Positions 15,944 to 25,587 of a stretch of 64,000 bases of DNA are shown piece by piece (positions within the stretch are counted from its first letter, which is position 1; each line of letters starts with the position of its first letter). The position numbers and the translations under genes are program-made. Source of the DNA: Paenibacillus oralis (GTDB taxonomy: Bacteria; Bacillota; Bacilli; Paenibacillales; Paenibacillaceae). Below the pieces are notes generated by a model. It did not search any database. It had not been told where the DNA came from and saw only the letters and a program-made list of their open reading frames with translations. The stretch spans positions 1,435,406-1,499,405 of the forward strand of contig NZ_RRCN01000001.1 in the NCBI RefSeq assembly GCF_003863965.1. Reading direction: 5' to 3'.

Positions 15944-16906
15944 TTATTCGGTTTCGTCCTGCGGTTCCTGCGCCGGGGTCACCAGCAGCGGCTCCCAGGT
16001 CAGCCCTTCCCCGGTTATTTCTTTGCGCTTGTCGGAGATGTTTTGCAGCGTTTCGTTGCGCTGCGTTTCGAGCGCGCTGACCGTTTCGAGATACAGCTGC
16101 TGAATCTTCCGGTCCGCGGACGCGGCGGTTTCGGCGATTTCTTTTTTATAAGCGGCGCTATTCTTGGAAATCTGCGCGGTGTAATTCTTATACAGCTTGC
16201 TGTATTCCTGCTGCGCCTTCGTTTTGCTGATTTTCCCGCGCGAATACTTATAAATCGGGCTCGTGAGATAGTCGGTGCCGGAGTTTTTCATCAACATGTA
16301 CATCGGACTGGTGAGATAGCTGTCGGACACCGTTTTTTTCAGCGCATAGGCCGGGCTCGTCAGATTATTGGGATTGACCGCCTTTTTATATTCCGCCATG
16401 TAGCTGGTCAGCACGTTCTCATTGAGCGCACGGGCGTAAACGCCCAGCGTGCTGGTGAGCGAATTGCGGTTGGCCGCCCGGGTATAAAGCCCCATGTCGC
16501 TGCTCAGCGAATTCGGATTGACAGCGCGTTCATACTGATTTAATTCCGCATGCAGCTCGCGGTCGTCCCCATAGCGTTCCTCCAGTTCCGCCAAGTCCGC
16601 TTCCAGCCATTCGTTCCATTGCTTTTGATCTTCAAGGACGATGCGCTCCAGTTCCGCCAGCCGGTCGTTTTGTTCCTTCAAATACACATTGTATGTATCG
16701 GTCGTCTTTTTCATGTAAGCATCGTAGTTTGCAACTGTCTTCTTGTTATACGTTTCATATTTGCTCCAAACCTGACCCATCCATTTGCTGTCGGCTGCCC
16801 GGGCGGAACCCGCCGGCAGGAAAGCCAGCGACACCAGCAGCAAACTTAAGGCCAGCAGCCAGCTTTTGCGCGGAAATGCGCTTCTCTTCTTCTCCATTCT
16901 CGTCAT
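15944..16906 (-). CDS. Secreted protein with six 16-residue repeats
   Basis: About 320 residues; not a family I recognise. A signal peptide (KSWLLALSLLLVSLAFLPAGSARA) is followed by a helical, charged region that looks like coiled coil (KYETYNKKTVANYDAYMKK..., LAELERIVLEDQKQWNEWL...). The middle holds six consecutive 16-residue units of the form N-x-N-x-L-T-S-x-x-x-x-Y-x-x-A-x. The C-terminal part is again helical (SKNSAAYKKEIAETAASADRK) and ends in an acidic tail. Probably exported and acting at the cell surface. The start at 16906 is favoured by GGAGGGG 12 bases upstream; ATGs at 16897 and 16927 remain possible. Divergent from the gerB-like gene. Confidence 0.7.
   Translation of the reverse strand: MTRMEKKRSAFPRKSWLLALSLLLVSLAFLPAGSARAADSKWMGQVWSKYETYNKKTVANYDAYMKKTTDTYNVYLKEQNDRLAELERIVLEDQKQWNEWLEADLAELEERYGDDRELHAELNQYERAVNPNSLSSDMGLYTRAANRNSLTSTLGVYARALNENVLTSYMAEYKKAVNPNNLTSPAYALKKTVSDSYLTSPMYMLMKNSGTDYLTSPIYKYSRGKISKTKAQQEYSKLYKNYTAQISKNSAAYKKEIAETAASADRKIQQLYLETVSALETQRNETLQNISDKRKEITGEGLTWEPLLVTPAQEPQDETE
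16232..16519 (-). repeat. Six 48-bp coding repeats (16 residues each)
   Basis: Units start NPNSLSS, NRNSLTS, NENVLTS, NPNNLTS, SDSYLTS, GTDYLTS, each 16 residues from the next. The L-[TS]-S core and a Tyr five residues later are kept in all or nearly all units. Confidence 0.85.
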
Positions 16907-17112
16907 GCCCCGTGTTTTCCCCTCCATCAGAAAGTTATAAGAATCAAGGGTATTTTATCCAAATATACGTCCGGTTCCAATAGTTCATCCCGCCTATAGA
17001 TCTTATGGACTATTGTAAAAGAGTATCAGAGTTTGCTGCCAACACCCAATGGATACAATAACTACCATGCTTCACTATTTGTTTTGGATTCTTAATGGGG
17101 GGAGGAGAGGAT

Positions 17113-18204
17113 ATGACATACAAAATTTCCGCGTACCAATTATTCACGATTACCTTTATTTTTCAATTAGGTACGACCATCATCTTTGGGTTTGGCGGCT
17201 TGGCCGGCCGGGATGCGTGGATTGGCGACCTGACGTCACTGGGACTGGGCCTATGCGTGATTTGGATATACACCGCCTTAATGCGCATGAACCCGGGATT
17301 ATCCCTGGTTGAATGGTTTCCGGCCCAATTGGGGCGCTGGATCGGGACGCCCATCGCATTTTTGTACCCGCTCATGTTCTTGTATCTTACAGGACGAATT
17401 ATTGCAGACATCAGAGACATGGTTTCGACCACCATCTTGCCCGGAACGCCGCCCCTGGTATTTGCGGGGTTATTTGCCATTATTATCGCTTACTGCGTCT
17501 ATGGCGGCATTGAGATCATTGCGCGGCTGGGAGAATTGATCTTTCCCGTCGTCGTTGTCATGTTCATTACGGAGACGGTTTTGCTCTTCGGCTCGGGCGT
17601 CCTGCATTTCGAATATATCCAGCCGGTTTTGGAGAAGGGATGGGAACCCGTCTGGAAGGTAGTTTATCCTAACGGGATCACCCAACCTTTTGGGGAAACC
17701 ATTGCGCTCGCCATGTTCTGGCCGGATGTGAAAAACCGTGAAAAGGTTACGAAAATCACCTTTCTCGCCACCTTACTTGCCGGACTTATGATCACCTGTT
17801 TTGATTTATTGGCCATTTTGGTTTATAGCGATCTGTTCTCGCGTTTTCTCTATCCGCTATACACCTTATTAAGCATGATCAGCATCGGAAAATTCATCGA
17901 AAACCTGCAGATGTTCGGGGTCATGTATTTTTTCATGACGGCATTAATAAAAAACGTGATCAATCTGCTCGTGGCGCTGAGAGGCATCCAGCAGTTGACG
18001 AAGATGAAGGATTACCGCGTGCTTGTCATCCCGGCAGCCGCGATCGCCTTGTTCCTGGGCCTAACCATGTCAAGAAATATCGCCGAGCATATTTATTTCC
18101 AGCATTATAAAATACTGGTGCCTTATTTCTGGGTGCCTATGTTTTTGGTCTTGCCGGCGATACTGCTTATCGTGACGTGGATCCGGCAGACGCTGCGAAA
18201 ATAA
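17113..18204 (+). CDS. Spore germination permease, GerAB/GerKB family
   Basis: 363 residues with about ten membrane helices, an APC-superfamily germinant receptor B subunit. Visible family text: KISAYQLFTITFIFQLGTT, FPAQLGRWIGTPIAFLY, IEIIARLGELIFPVVVV and FWPDVKNREKV. In the inner spore membrane it forms a receptor with GerA- and GerC-type subunits and binds the germinant. The start ATG at 17113 has GGAGGAG upstream and is preferred to 17095. Oddly it is not in an A-B-C operon: it runs toward a gerA-gerC pair on the opposite strand and ends 8 bases before the end of gerC. Confidence 0.9.
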   Translation: MTYKISAYQLFTITFIFQLGTTIIFGFGGLAGRDAWIGDLTSLGLGLCVIWIYTALMRMNPGLSLVEWFPAQLGRWIGTPIAFLYPLMFLYLTGRIIADIRDMVSTTILPGTPPLVFAGLFAIIIAYCVYGGIEIIARLGELIFPVVVVMFITETVLLFGSGVLHFEYIQPVLEKGWEPVWKVVYPNGITQPFGETIALAMFWPDVKNREKVTKITFLATLLAGLMITCFDLLAILVYSDLFSRFLYPLYTLLSMISIGKFIENLQMFGVMYFFMTALIKNVINLLVALRGIQQLTKMKDYRVLVIPAAAIALFLGLTMSRNIAEHIYFQHYKILVPYFWVPMFLVLPAILLIVTWIRQTLRK

Positions 18205-18212
18205 TCATCTAT

Positions 18213-19439
18213 TCATTTTTGAATGTTGTTTTCTTGCAAATGCAACGACGGTCCCGTTACGCCTATCCGCCGGATCGTCAGATTCGCTTGGACGGAAACC
18301 TCGGCTTCCCGAAACTCCTTGTTCCAGTCTTTTTTTAAAGATCGCCAACGGGATAGATGTTTTCTGTGTACGGTTTCGCCAAATCCAAAAACATCCACCC
18401 CATATTCTTTTTGGACCTTGGTAATGGTTTGAAGCGTGCTCTCTTCAACGTGTTTTTCCAACGCTTCTTGCACGCGGGCTAGATTATGGAGTTGCGTGAG
18501 ATCCAGATTTGTATTGTTTTCGCGAATGATGCCTTGTCCGGTTAAGTTGACCTGGAATTTTAGCTTGTCTCCTTGAAACATGGGCTGAATTCTGCTGCCT
18601 ATCTTGCTCATATCCAAACTGACATAGCCGTTTTTCTGCGGTACGGTTGCCGTTACCACCAGTTTACGTAAATCCCCGTTAATCCACCGCAGTATTCTAC
18701 CCTCACGCCCATTCAAGAATCCGAGCAATTTCAGATCTTTGTCAAAAATTCCGGTGCCCGCGATACGAAACCCTTTCGCATTGGAGTGATCTTGCTGCTC
18801 TTCACTTTCTTGATCGGCCGGATCGAAACCAACGGCAACAACCGGTAAAGCCGGGCAGCTTCCTGCACTGGCCGCGGAGATCATCAGGTTGATAAATCCC
18901 ATTTCCTGCGGCGTTCCGATCTGGTCATATTCTTTTAAGGCTCCAAGGCCGGGGATTTTCTCCAGCGGGTAGGACATTTTCAGAAAGTCCTTGGCGGTGC
19001 CTCCTTTGACGATAAATACATCGGTTCGCAGCTTAAGGTTCGGATCCCGGGTATACGTATCCAATAGATCTTTGATGCCTTTTCTGGCCAGCGGTTCTCC
19101 GATCACGATGACCCGCCGGTGTCCGCGGAATACCAGCCGGGAAAGCTTCGTTTGCATTTGCTGTACCGCATCCAGCGTATCTCTTCCGGCGCCGGTTACG
19201 ACAAAATAGGGCTTTCCCGGCCCCCCTCCGCTTCCGCCTCCTTGTCCCTGCACACTGCTGATCTGGGACGGGATGATTACTTGTGCGCTAATCAGAACCC
19301 CCTTGTCCTTCGCTTCATCGATTCCCCATGCGAGCTCAAGGGCAAGGTCATTGACCTCCGAACTGTCCCAACACCCTGTCGTCAATAACAACGAGAGAAG
19401 GGCAAGCAACAGCAAACAACCCGTTTGTCTCCTGTTCAT
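18213..19439 (-). CDS. Spore germination lipoprotein, Ger(x)C family
   Basis: 408 residues with a lipoprotein signal (CLLLLALLSLLLTTGCWD; lipobox T-T-G-C) and the family opening CWDSSEVNDLALELAWGID. The C-terminal third (RRIGVTGPSLHLQE end) fits the GerC domain. It is the lipid-anchored C subunit of a germinant receptor on the outer face of the inner spore membrane. It overlaps the end of the gerA-type gene by 4 bases, so the two are co-translated. The middle holds a Gly/Ser-rich segment (QGQGGGSGGGPG). Confidence 0.92.
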   Translation of the reverse strand: MNRRQTGCLLLLALLSLLLTTGCWDSSEVNDLALELAWGIDEAKDKGVLISAQVIIPSQISSVQGQGGGSGGGPGKPYFVVTGAGRDTLDAVQQMQTKLSRLVFRGHRRVIVIGEPLARKGIKDLLDTYTRDPNLKLRTDVFIVKGGTAKDFLKMSYPLEKIPGLGALKEYDQIGTPQEMGFINLMISAASAGSCPALPVVAVGFDPADQESEEQQDHSNAKGFRIAGTGIFDKDLKLLGFLNGREGRILRWINGDLRKLVVTATVPQKNGYVSLDMSKIGSRIQPMFQGDKLKFQVNLTGQGIIRENNTNLDLTQLHNLARVQEALEKHVEESTLQTITKVQKEYGVDVFGFGETVHRKHLSRWRSLKKDWNKEFREAEVSVQANLTIRRIGVTGPSLHLQENNIQK

Positions 19440-20929
19440 CCGCGCTCTCTCCCTCGTCTAGGGCTCGGCTTCCGGCCATCCGGCACACGCCTTTTGTTCG
19501 GCCCAGAGTTGAGCGGGGGACGGCGGGGCATGCTCCATCTGGGTGTGCGAATGAAGACATCCTTCAGGTTTCCGGAAATTTGCGGGGCCATCGGACTCAT
19601 ATAAGGAACGCCAAACGAACGAAGACCAAGGAGATGGATGGCTATGATAAAAATGCCCGCTATGACGCCGTACAAACCCAGGACTCCCGCCAAAATCAAA
19701 ATGGGGAAGCGGAGCATCCGGTACGCCGTCCCGAGATTATATCGCGGGATGACAAACGAAGAAATCCCCGTCGTGGCCACAATAATCACGACCGTGGCCG
19801 ACACGATGCCGGCCTGTACGGCAGCCTGCCCAATCACAAGCGCGCCTACGATGCTAACGGCCGAACCGATCGGCTTCGGCAAACGAATGCCCGCTTCGCG
19901 AAGGCCCTCAAACATAATCTCCATCAACAGGGTCTCGATCACCGTGGGAAACGGGACACCTTCCCTTGCGGCAGCGATGCTGATGAGCAAATTCGTAGGA
20001 ATAAGCTGCTGATGAAATGTGGAAAGCGAAACGAACAGAGACGGAAGCAACAGGGAAATATTCAATAAGGAGTAGCGAATGAGGCGAATGAAGGTCGTAT
20101 ACACGGATCGCTCGTAATAATCCTCCACCGCTTGCAAACCGGACCAGAATGTCATCGGCACAATCAGCACAAACGGAGTATTGTCGACGAGAATGGCAAC
20201 TTTGCCTTCAAGCAGGCTGGAACTTACGATATCGGGGCGCTCCGTATTTTGAATTTGCGGAAACGGGGACCAGGGGGCGTCTTCAATAAATTCTTCGATG
20301 TACCCCGATTCCAGTACCCCGTCAATTTCGATGCGCCGGATTCTGCGGCGGACTTCTTTCAGAACCGAATCCGAGACAACGCCTTCTATATATGCTATGA
20401 CGATATCGGTACGGGTAAATTCACCAATGTTGAGCGATTCCATTTTGAGTTTTTCACTGCGGATTCGTTTGCGTATAAGGCTGGTGTTGATTCGCAACGT
20501 TTCCGTAAATCCATCCCGCGGTCCGCGAACGGACAGTTCAGCGGAAGGTTCTTCGATGGCCCGCTTTTCGGATCCTTCCAGATCGGCGAGCAAAGCCTTG
20601 ATCTCTCCATCCGTTAGAACGGCTATATTGGCCTTCAGAATGCCATCCACGATCTCGCTAATCTGATGAACCACTTTTATCCGGGATATAGCGACAAGCT
20701 GTTCTTCTATAATGGTCCCCAGCGGATCGGCGTTCTCCGCCTCCCCCGGCACGCCCTCGGACGCCATCAGTTTTAACACAACCTGCTCCAGCGCATTCGC
20801 GTTTACCAGCCCATCGACATAAATCAGAAGCACTCGGGCTTGTCCATGGATCGTCACCGGACGGAGCACAATATCGGAACAGTTGGCAAAAATTTGTTTG
20901 AACATCTCAAGAAGCTTAAGAATATCCAT
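19436..20929 (-). CDS. Spore germination protein, GerA/GerKA family
   Basis: 497 residues from the ATG at 20929, which has GGGAG 7 bases upstream; a longer frame from a TTG at 20992 lacks a ribosome site. The N-terminal soluble domain (MFKQIFANCSDIVLRPV...) and the RRIRRIEIDGVLESGYIEEFIED block lead to about five membrane helices (PMTFWSGLQAVEDYYERS..., SIVGALVIGQAAVQAGIVS). A basic, Arg/Pro-rich tail follows. It is the A subunit of a germinant receptor, in an operon with gerC and probably the amidase-like gene 75 bases upstream. Confidence 0.92.
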   Translation of the reverse strand: MDILKLLEMFKQIFANCSDIVLRPVTIHGQARVLLIYVDGLVNANALEQVVLKLMASEGVPGEAENADPLGTIIEEQLVAISRIKVVHQISEIVDGILKANIAVLTDGEIKALLADLEGSEKRAIEEPSAELSVRGPRDGFTETLRINTSLIRKRIRSEKLKMESLNIGEFTRTDIVIAYIEGVVSDSVLKEVRRRIRRIEIDGVLESGYIEEFIEDAPWSPFPQIQNTERPDIVSSSLLEGKVAILVDNTPFVLIVPMTFWSGLQAVEDYYERSVYTTFIRLIRYSLLNISLLLPSLFVSLSTFHQQLIPTNLLISIAAAREGVPFPTVIETLLMEIMFEGLREAGIRLPKPIGSAVSIVGALVIGQAAVQAGIVSATVVIIVATTGISSFVIPRYNLGTAYRMLRFPILILAGVLGLYGVIAGIFIIAIHLLGLRSFGVPYMSPMAPQISGNLKDVFIRTPRWSMPRRPPLNSGPNKRRVPDGRKPSPRRGRERG

Positions 20930-21003
20930 CTTTCCGCTCCCTAACTCGTGATGATGTACTTTATTATTCCGGTTCGAAAGCGGATCATTCAAAATGGGGA
21001 GGA

Positions 21004-21540
21004 TTAAGGCTCATATTCGCTTAATTTCCCTTCGTAAACCAGCTTCAGCCGATCGCACCGCCGGAAATCGTCCGGCGTTACTAGCGCGGGCAGCTTATCC
21101 CACAGCTTGATGCCCGAACGTTCAAGGATCTCCGCGACGAACTGCGAGCAGAAATAAGAGTTGCTGAACTCCACCGGCTCTTTGAGGACGATGCCGATCA
21201 CCCCCAGCAGGTTGTACAGATACTTTTTCCGCTTGCGGATAAACAACTGCAGCACCCGCTCCATTTTTTCCACCTCGCGCCCGGTCACCCGAAGCTCGTA
21301 AAGAACGCACGTCGTATTCGGATATTTGCTGAACGTGCCCGTCTTGATGTCCTCCTTCACGAACCCGCCGTTCAGCGGGTTGTTCGGGTTCTTTCTGCCG
21401 AAGCTGTACAGCTCCGAAAGCTCGCGGTCGAAAGAAATCGAAGCATGATTATAAGGCGCTCCCGTGTACCCTTTGATCACCCTCGTAAAAAGCGTTCCCG
21501 TATTCGTAAGCAGGATATAAACCGATCTTTCCCCGTCCAT
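21004..21540 (-). CDS. Permuted papain-like amidase (YiiX/YaeF-like) protein
   Basis: 178 residues. The N-terminal YNHASISFD carries the His of permuted NlpC/P60 enzymes and the late SYFCSQFVAEILERSG carries the Cys, an order opposite to that of ordinary NlpC/P60 proteins. No signal peptide. Members cleave amide or thioester bonds in peptides or lipids; the substrate here is unknown. The gene lies directly upstream of gerA on the same strand, which hints at expression with the germination genes but is not proof of it. Confidence 0.65.
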   Translation of the reverse strand: MDGERSVYILLTNTGTLFTRVIKGYTGAPYNHASISFDRELSELYSFGRKNPNNPLNGGFVKEDIKTGTFSKYPNTTCVLYELRVTGREVEKMERVLQLFIRKRKKYLYNLLGVIGIVLKEPVEFSNSYFCSQFVAEILERSGIKLWDKLPALVTPDDFRRCDRLKLVYEGKLSEYEP

Positions 21541-21646
21541 GTCCGAAAATTCCCCTTATCAAGTGTGAACTATTCCTTCATAATAACATAGTATCCCTCT
21601 CAAGGATTCAAGGATTCTACCTCACTACAAGTTGGTGATTAAAAAA

Positions 21647-22561
21647 ATGAGCAGTTTGCAATTTACGTTGATGATTCTCTTTTTCGCCTTACTCGGGATC
21701 CACGCGGCATACCTCTTTACCGGACGCGCCCGCCCGGAGCGGGACTACGCCGCTTTGGGGCTGCGCCTTCGGACCTGGTGGGGCATGTGGCTGATTTTAT
21801 GCCTCGCCACCTTGTTTAACCGGGCCGCTTCCCTGCTCGCCCTGATGATCTTATGCTTCTTCGCGCTCAAGGAATATTTCTCCATGATCCGCTCGAACAA
21901 AGCCGAACGCCGGCTGTATCTGTGGGCCTACCTCGCGATTCCCGTGCAGTTCTACTGGATCTATATCGGCTGGTACGGCATGTTTATCGTCTTTATTCCG
22001 GTCTACGTGTTCCTGTTTCTGCCGCTTCCACGCTTGATCAACAAGGGCACGGTCGGGTTTCTGCGCAGCGTCAGCCGGGTGCAGTGGGGGCTTATGCTGA
22101 TGGTGTTCGGTCTCAGCCACCTCGCTTATTTCCAGGCGGCCTCGCCGGAATATGGAGCCGGCCTGGTGCTGTTCCTCGTCTTGCTGACACAGCTGAACGA
22201 CATCATGCAATATGCGGCCTCGTTTTATTTCGGGCGGCACAAGATCGTCCCCACCGCCAATCCGTATTTGACGTGGGAGGGCTTTGCATGCGGGCTGCTC
22301 GTCACGACCGGGGCCGCGTGCTTGATCTCCCCTTACCTGACGCCGCTCGGCGCGGGTTTTGGGCTTTTCTCCGGCATGCTGATCGGCTTCAGCGGCTTCT
22401 TCGGAAGCCTGACGATATCCGTCTTGAAACGGGACCTGCAGATCGGCGACGACGACAAGGCCCAAGCGCTTAAAAAAAGCTACTTGAGCCTTGTCGACAC
22501 CCTGACCTACACCTCGCCGGTATTTCTGCACGTGATCCGGTATTTTTTCGATTTCATGTAA
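21647..22561 (+). CDS. Phosphatidate cytidylyltransferase-like membrane protein (CdsA family, YnbB-like)
   Basis: 304 residues with about eight membrane helices. The C-terminal part keeps pieces of the CdsA signature (SLTISVLKRDLQIGDDDK, then LSLVDTLTYTSPVF), though the usual K-D-x-G and H-G-G-x-x-D-R-x-D are altered. Related proteins such as E. coli YnbB make CDP-diacylglycerol from phosphatidate and CTP. Because of the altered signature the reaction is uncertain. The ATG at 21647 is preferred to an upstream TTG at 21632. Convergent with the GH94-type gene. Confidence 0.72.
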   Translation: MSSLQFTLMILFFALLGIHAAYLFTGRARPERDYAALGLRLRTWWGMWLILCLATLFNRAASLLALMILCFFALKEYFSMIRSNKAERRLYLWAYLAIPVQFYWIYIGWYGMFIVFIPVYVFLFLPLPRLINKGTVGFLRSVSRVQWGLMLMVFGLSHLAYFQAASPEYGAGLVLFLVLLTQLNDIMQYAASFYFGRHKIVPTANPYLTWEGFACGLLVTTGAACLISPYLTPLGAGFGLFSGMLIGFSGFFGSLTISVLKRDLQIGDDDKAQALKKSYLSLVDTLTYTSPVFLHVIRYFFDFM

Positions 22562-22570
22562 GCCCGCCGG

Positions 22571-24955
22571 TCAGTTCACGAACGGAAGCTTAACCAGCAC
22601 GCGATATTCGGCGCCCGGCCGCACATCCCGCAGGATGCCGTCCGCCATAGGCGCGCCATCGGCATACACCTCGGCCTCGCGGACGCCGGCCTCGCGCGTC
22701 ATTTCGATGCGGATCTTGGCCCCGCGGAAATCCCGGGTTACCTTGGCTTCGTTCCAATGGGACGGAAGCTGCGGCCGGATGCGGAGGCCTTCAGGACATC
22801 CCTGCAGCCCGAACAACCCGTCGATAAGGCAGCGGTAAATCCATGGCGCCGTTCCCGTGTTGAACAGATGGCTGGAGCGTCCCGCCGTGCGCGGAAATTG
22901 CCGGTAGGCGCCGCGATAATAGTTCGGAACGAACACCGGGAGCTGGCCCCGCCGCACGATATCGTCCAGATCCGGCCCGGGGATCATTTTGCGCAGCAGC
23001 CGGTAGGCGTCGTCCTTCTCCCCTACGGAATACAGCCCGTAGATATAGAAGGCGGCCGCATGGTTGTATACCGCACCGTTTTCCGCCGATCCCGGGTGCT
23101 TCTGGGTAACCCGGCCGACATCCTCGCGCATCGCGGTGTAAGAGGGCGCCAGTTTTTCCACGCCATAAGGCGTTTCCAACTGCTCCCGGACGGCCTGCAT
23201 CAGCTTCTCCCGCTTCTCCCCGTCGGCCGCCCCGCTTAACAGCGACCAGCCCTGCGGGTTGATGAAGATGCGCCCTTCCCGGTCCGCGCTCACGCCAAAC
23301 ACGACGCCCGCGTCCGTAATGCCGCGCGCATACCACTCGCCGTCCCATAAATATTCGTTGACGACCTCATTTGTCGCTTGCGCCGCCAGGCGGTATTCTT
23401 CCGCCGCGCCGGCTTGTCCGCTGCGCTCGCAAATGTCCGCCCAAACGTTAAACGCGTAAGCGGTGGCGATGGTCAGCCAGCCGGACACGCCTTTCCCTTG
23501 ATAGCCGACCATGTTCATCGGATCGCACCAGTCGCCCTGATTGATGTAATTTAACCCGCGTTCATCGCGATCCCGGATCAGCCACTGCATCGCCCGGTGC
23601 ACATGTTCGAATACGGAGCCGGCTTCTTGCCCGCCTGCATATGGAACCTGTTCTTCCAATAGAGAGTAATCGTTCGTTTCATCCAAGTACGTGCTGAGGC
23701 AGATCGGCAGCCAAACGCAGTGATCCGTATGCGGCACCTGGTTGATATACTTCAGCTCGGCCTCGGGATGCAGGATGATGCCGTCCGGCATGGCGCCGCT
23801 GGGCTCCTGCTGGCTTAAGGCCGTCAGGAAAGCTTCTCTGGCCGTTTGCGGCTTGATGTAACTCATCCCCATATTGTCCTGCAAGTAATTGCGCGTTTGG
23901 GGATCCGTCGTCAGGCGGTTGGTTTGTCCATGATAGTACATCTGCCGCGGAAGCCAGTGATTCACGAAGTTGTCCAGTTCCGGGTCCGGGGTGGCGATTT
24001 CCATGCAGCCTCCACCCTCCCGGATATAGCTGTCATACTCCCGCTCCGCCAAGACGAACCCGTCATCGCCGCCGGCGTTTGTGCCGCCGAAATACCCGGC
24101 TTTAATTCCGGCGATCTGCTCTTCGTCCCGGGCCGGGCCGAATATAAACCGGTAGGCCTCCTCCTGTCCCGGCTCCAAAGCGATCCGGTACTGCAGCACG
24201 GCCACCGGCGTTTCATACCGCGCATCGCCCCGAGCCAGTTCCTCGCGGTCCAGCGCGGACGGACGCATGATACCGCCTTCACCTTCGAAAGCTTCCTGGT
24301 TCACTTCCCAGGAAGCGGCCGGACGGTCGGGAATCAGAAAGGTTTTATCGCGGAAATGTTTGATTTTGTCGTAATCCTGATATTTTTGGTAAGGGGTTAC
24401 AGAGGAGCAGACGATCGACTGCAGCGCCTCGTTATACTCCCCCGACTGGTTCATCCACGACATATAGCCAACCGTAAAATAGGGATAAATGCTTAGCTTG
24501 CGCTTGGCCGGCGAGAGGTTTTTCACCCGGATGCGCCATAGCTCCATCGGTTCTTCCTTCGGAAGGGTCAGGCTCATTTCAAGAGCGATGCCCCCAAATT
24601 CCACTTTCCAAGCGACGCGGCTTTTGCCCACCGCAAAGGTGTATTGATCGGCCGGCACGCGAACCGGCTCATAAGGCGCGGAGAAAATTTCCCCGGTCTC
24701 CTCGTCCTTCACGTACACGAAGCGGCCGGGATGATGCGCGTAATAAGGCTGCTCCGGCTGCATGAACGTTTTCGCTTCCAGATTGGGCGCATGCGAATAT
24801 TTCGCGGGCTCCGGCTGCATAAACTGGGCCACCGTGTATCCGCGGCAATTCACGTGAATCATCATGCTTTCGTTCCATAAAAATCCCGAGGCCTTCGGCA
24901 GCAGCGTGGGACTGGCCAATTCGTAAAATTCCTGGTCCTCCGACGGTTTTAACAT
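22571..24955 (-). CDS. GH94-type glycoside phosphorylase (cellobiose phosphorylase-like)
   Basis: 794 residues from the ATG at 24955, with GGGGAGAG 8 bases upstream. N-terminal beta-sandwich (about 20-300) with YSHAPNLEAKTF-type repeats, then an (alpha/alpha)6 barrel. The general acid is expected in GDWCDPMNMVGYQGKGVSGW (family form GDWNDGMN), and LFNTGTAPWIYR resembles the phosphate-binding TGSAxWMYR block. Such enzymes split beta-linked disaccharides with phosphate to sugar-1-phosphate in the cytoplasm; no signal peptide is seen here. The Cys and Pro in the motif, and Ser-Gly-Trp instead of Glu-Ser-Val-Trp, depart from cellobiose phosphorylases, so the sugar is not predicted. Confidence 0.82.
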   Translation of the reverse strand: MLKPSEDQEFYELASPTLLPKASGFLWNESMMIHVNCRGYTVAQFMQPEPAKYSHAPNLEAKTFMQPEQPYYAHHPGRFVYVKDEETGEIFSAPYEPVRVPADQYTFAVGKSRVAWKVEFGGIALEMSLTLPKEEPMELWRIRVKNLSPAKRKLSIYPYFTVGYMSWMNQSGEYNEALQSIVCSSVTPYQKYQDYDKIKHFRDKTFLIPDRPAASWEVNQEAFEGEGGIMRPSALDREELARGDARYETPVAVLQYRIALEPGQEEAYRFIFGPARDEEQIAGIKAGYFGGTNAGGDDGFVLAEREYDSYIREGGGCMEIATPDPELDNFVNHWLPRQMYYHGQTNRLTTDPQTRNYLQDNMGMSYIKPQTAREAFLTALSQQEPSGAMPDGIILHPEAELKYINQVPHTDHCVWLPICLSTYLDETNDYSLLEEQVPYAGGQEAGSVFEHVHRAMQWLIRDRDERGLNYINQGDWCDPMNMVGYQGKGVSGWLTIATAYAFNVWADICERSGQAGAAEEYRLAAQATNEVVNEYLWDGEWYARGITDAGVVFGVSADREGRIFINPQGWSLLSGAADGEKREKLMQAVREQLETPYGVEKLAPSYTAMREDVGRVTQKHPGSAENGAVYNHAAAFYIYGLYSVGEKDDAYRLLRKMIPGPDLDDIVRRGQLPVFVPNYYRGAYRQFPRTAGRSSHLFNTGTAPWIYRCLIDGLFGLQGCPEGLRIRPQLPSHWNEAKVTRDFRGAKIRIEMTREAGVREAEVYADGAPMADGILRDVRPGAEYRVLVKLPFVN

Positions 24956-25046
24956 CTTAGCATCTCTCCCCATTTCCATCAGCTGTGATTTTCCAAGTAT
25001 AGTTTCAGGCTTTATTATACATTAACATAGGCCGACGAAAATGGAC

Positions 25047-25568
25047 TCAACTAAACTTTACGAAAATTTCCCGGTAATGTTCGTCTTCCGCTTCTTTTGG
25101 CATTCTGATCTCAAAAACGCCGTCCTTATATACGGCCTTGCTGTCCTCCACCCTGACCCGCCTCGGTAGCGGATTCCGCTCCTCCCCGCCGTCCGGCAGC
25201 CGAATCCTTACGTCGCCCGCACCGACCATAACCCCGATGTCCTGCGGATTCACGCCCGCGGGCACGCGAAACCGGGTAATCACCGACTGATGGGTTTCGA
25301 AATTTTCAAATTGGATTTTTCCCGCTCCCCACCCCGATACCGAAGCCTCCTTGCCCATACCTGCGAATGAATTCATCGGGTCCGGCAGCGTCTTTTTTAA
25401 AATCTCATTTACATACTGGGATATGGACTGGGGATCGGGCGGTACCAGGTTGGAGCCGTTCAGGGCGTTTTGACCTGACAGCGATTTTTGAATGAGGTCG
25501 TTTACGTAGCTCGTAAAGCTCTGTTGATTTAGAAACGGGAAATTATCATCAAAAAAAGGTTTATTCAC
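25047..25568 (-). CDS. Hsp20/alpha-crystallin-like protein of the spore cluster
   Basis: 173 residues from a GTG at 25568, which has AAAGGAG 9 bases upstream; the ATG three codons earlier touches that site. The N-terminal half is rich in Asn, Gln and Pro with two related segments (FTSYVNDLIQKSLSGQNALNG and SISQYVNEILKKTLPDPMNSF, the shared core being YVN[DE][IL][IL][QK]K[ST]L). The C-terminal half is an alpha-crystallin-like beta-sandwich (VITRFRVPAGVNPQDIGVMVG...VYKDGVFEIRMPK). Spore-coat Hsp20 homologues such as CotP have a similar shape. Last gene of a four-gene minus-strand run with GerP-like proteins. Confidence 0.72.
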   Translation of the reverse strand: MNKPFFDDNFPFLNQQSFTSYVNDLIQKSLSGQNALNGSNLVPPDPQSISQYVNEILKKTLPDPMNSFAGMGKEASVSGWGAGKIQFENFETHQSVITRFRVPAGVNPQDIGVMVGAGDVRIRLPDGGEERNPLPRRVRVEDSKAVYKDGVFEIRMPKEAEDEHYREIFVKFS

Positions 25569-25587
25569 GCCGCTCATCTCCTTTCCG

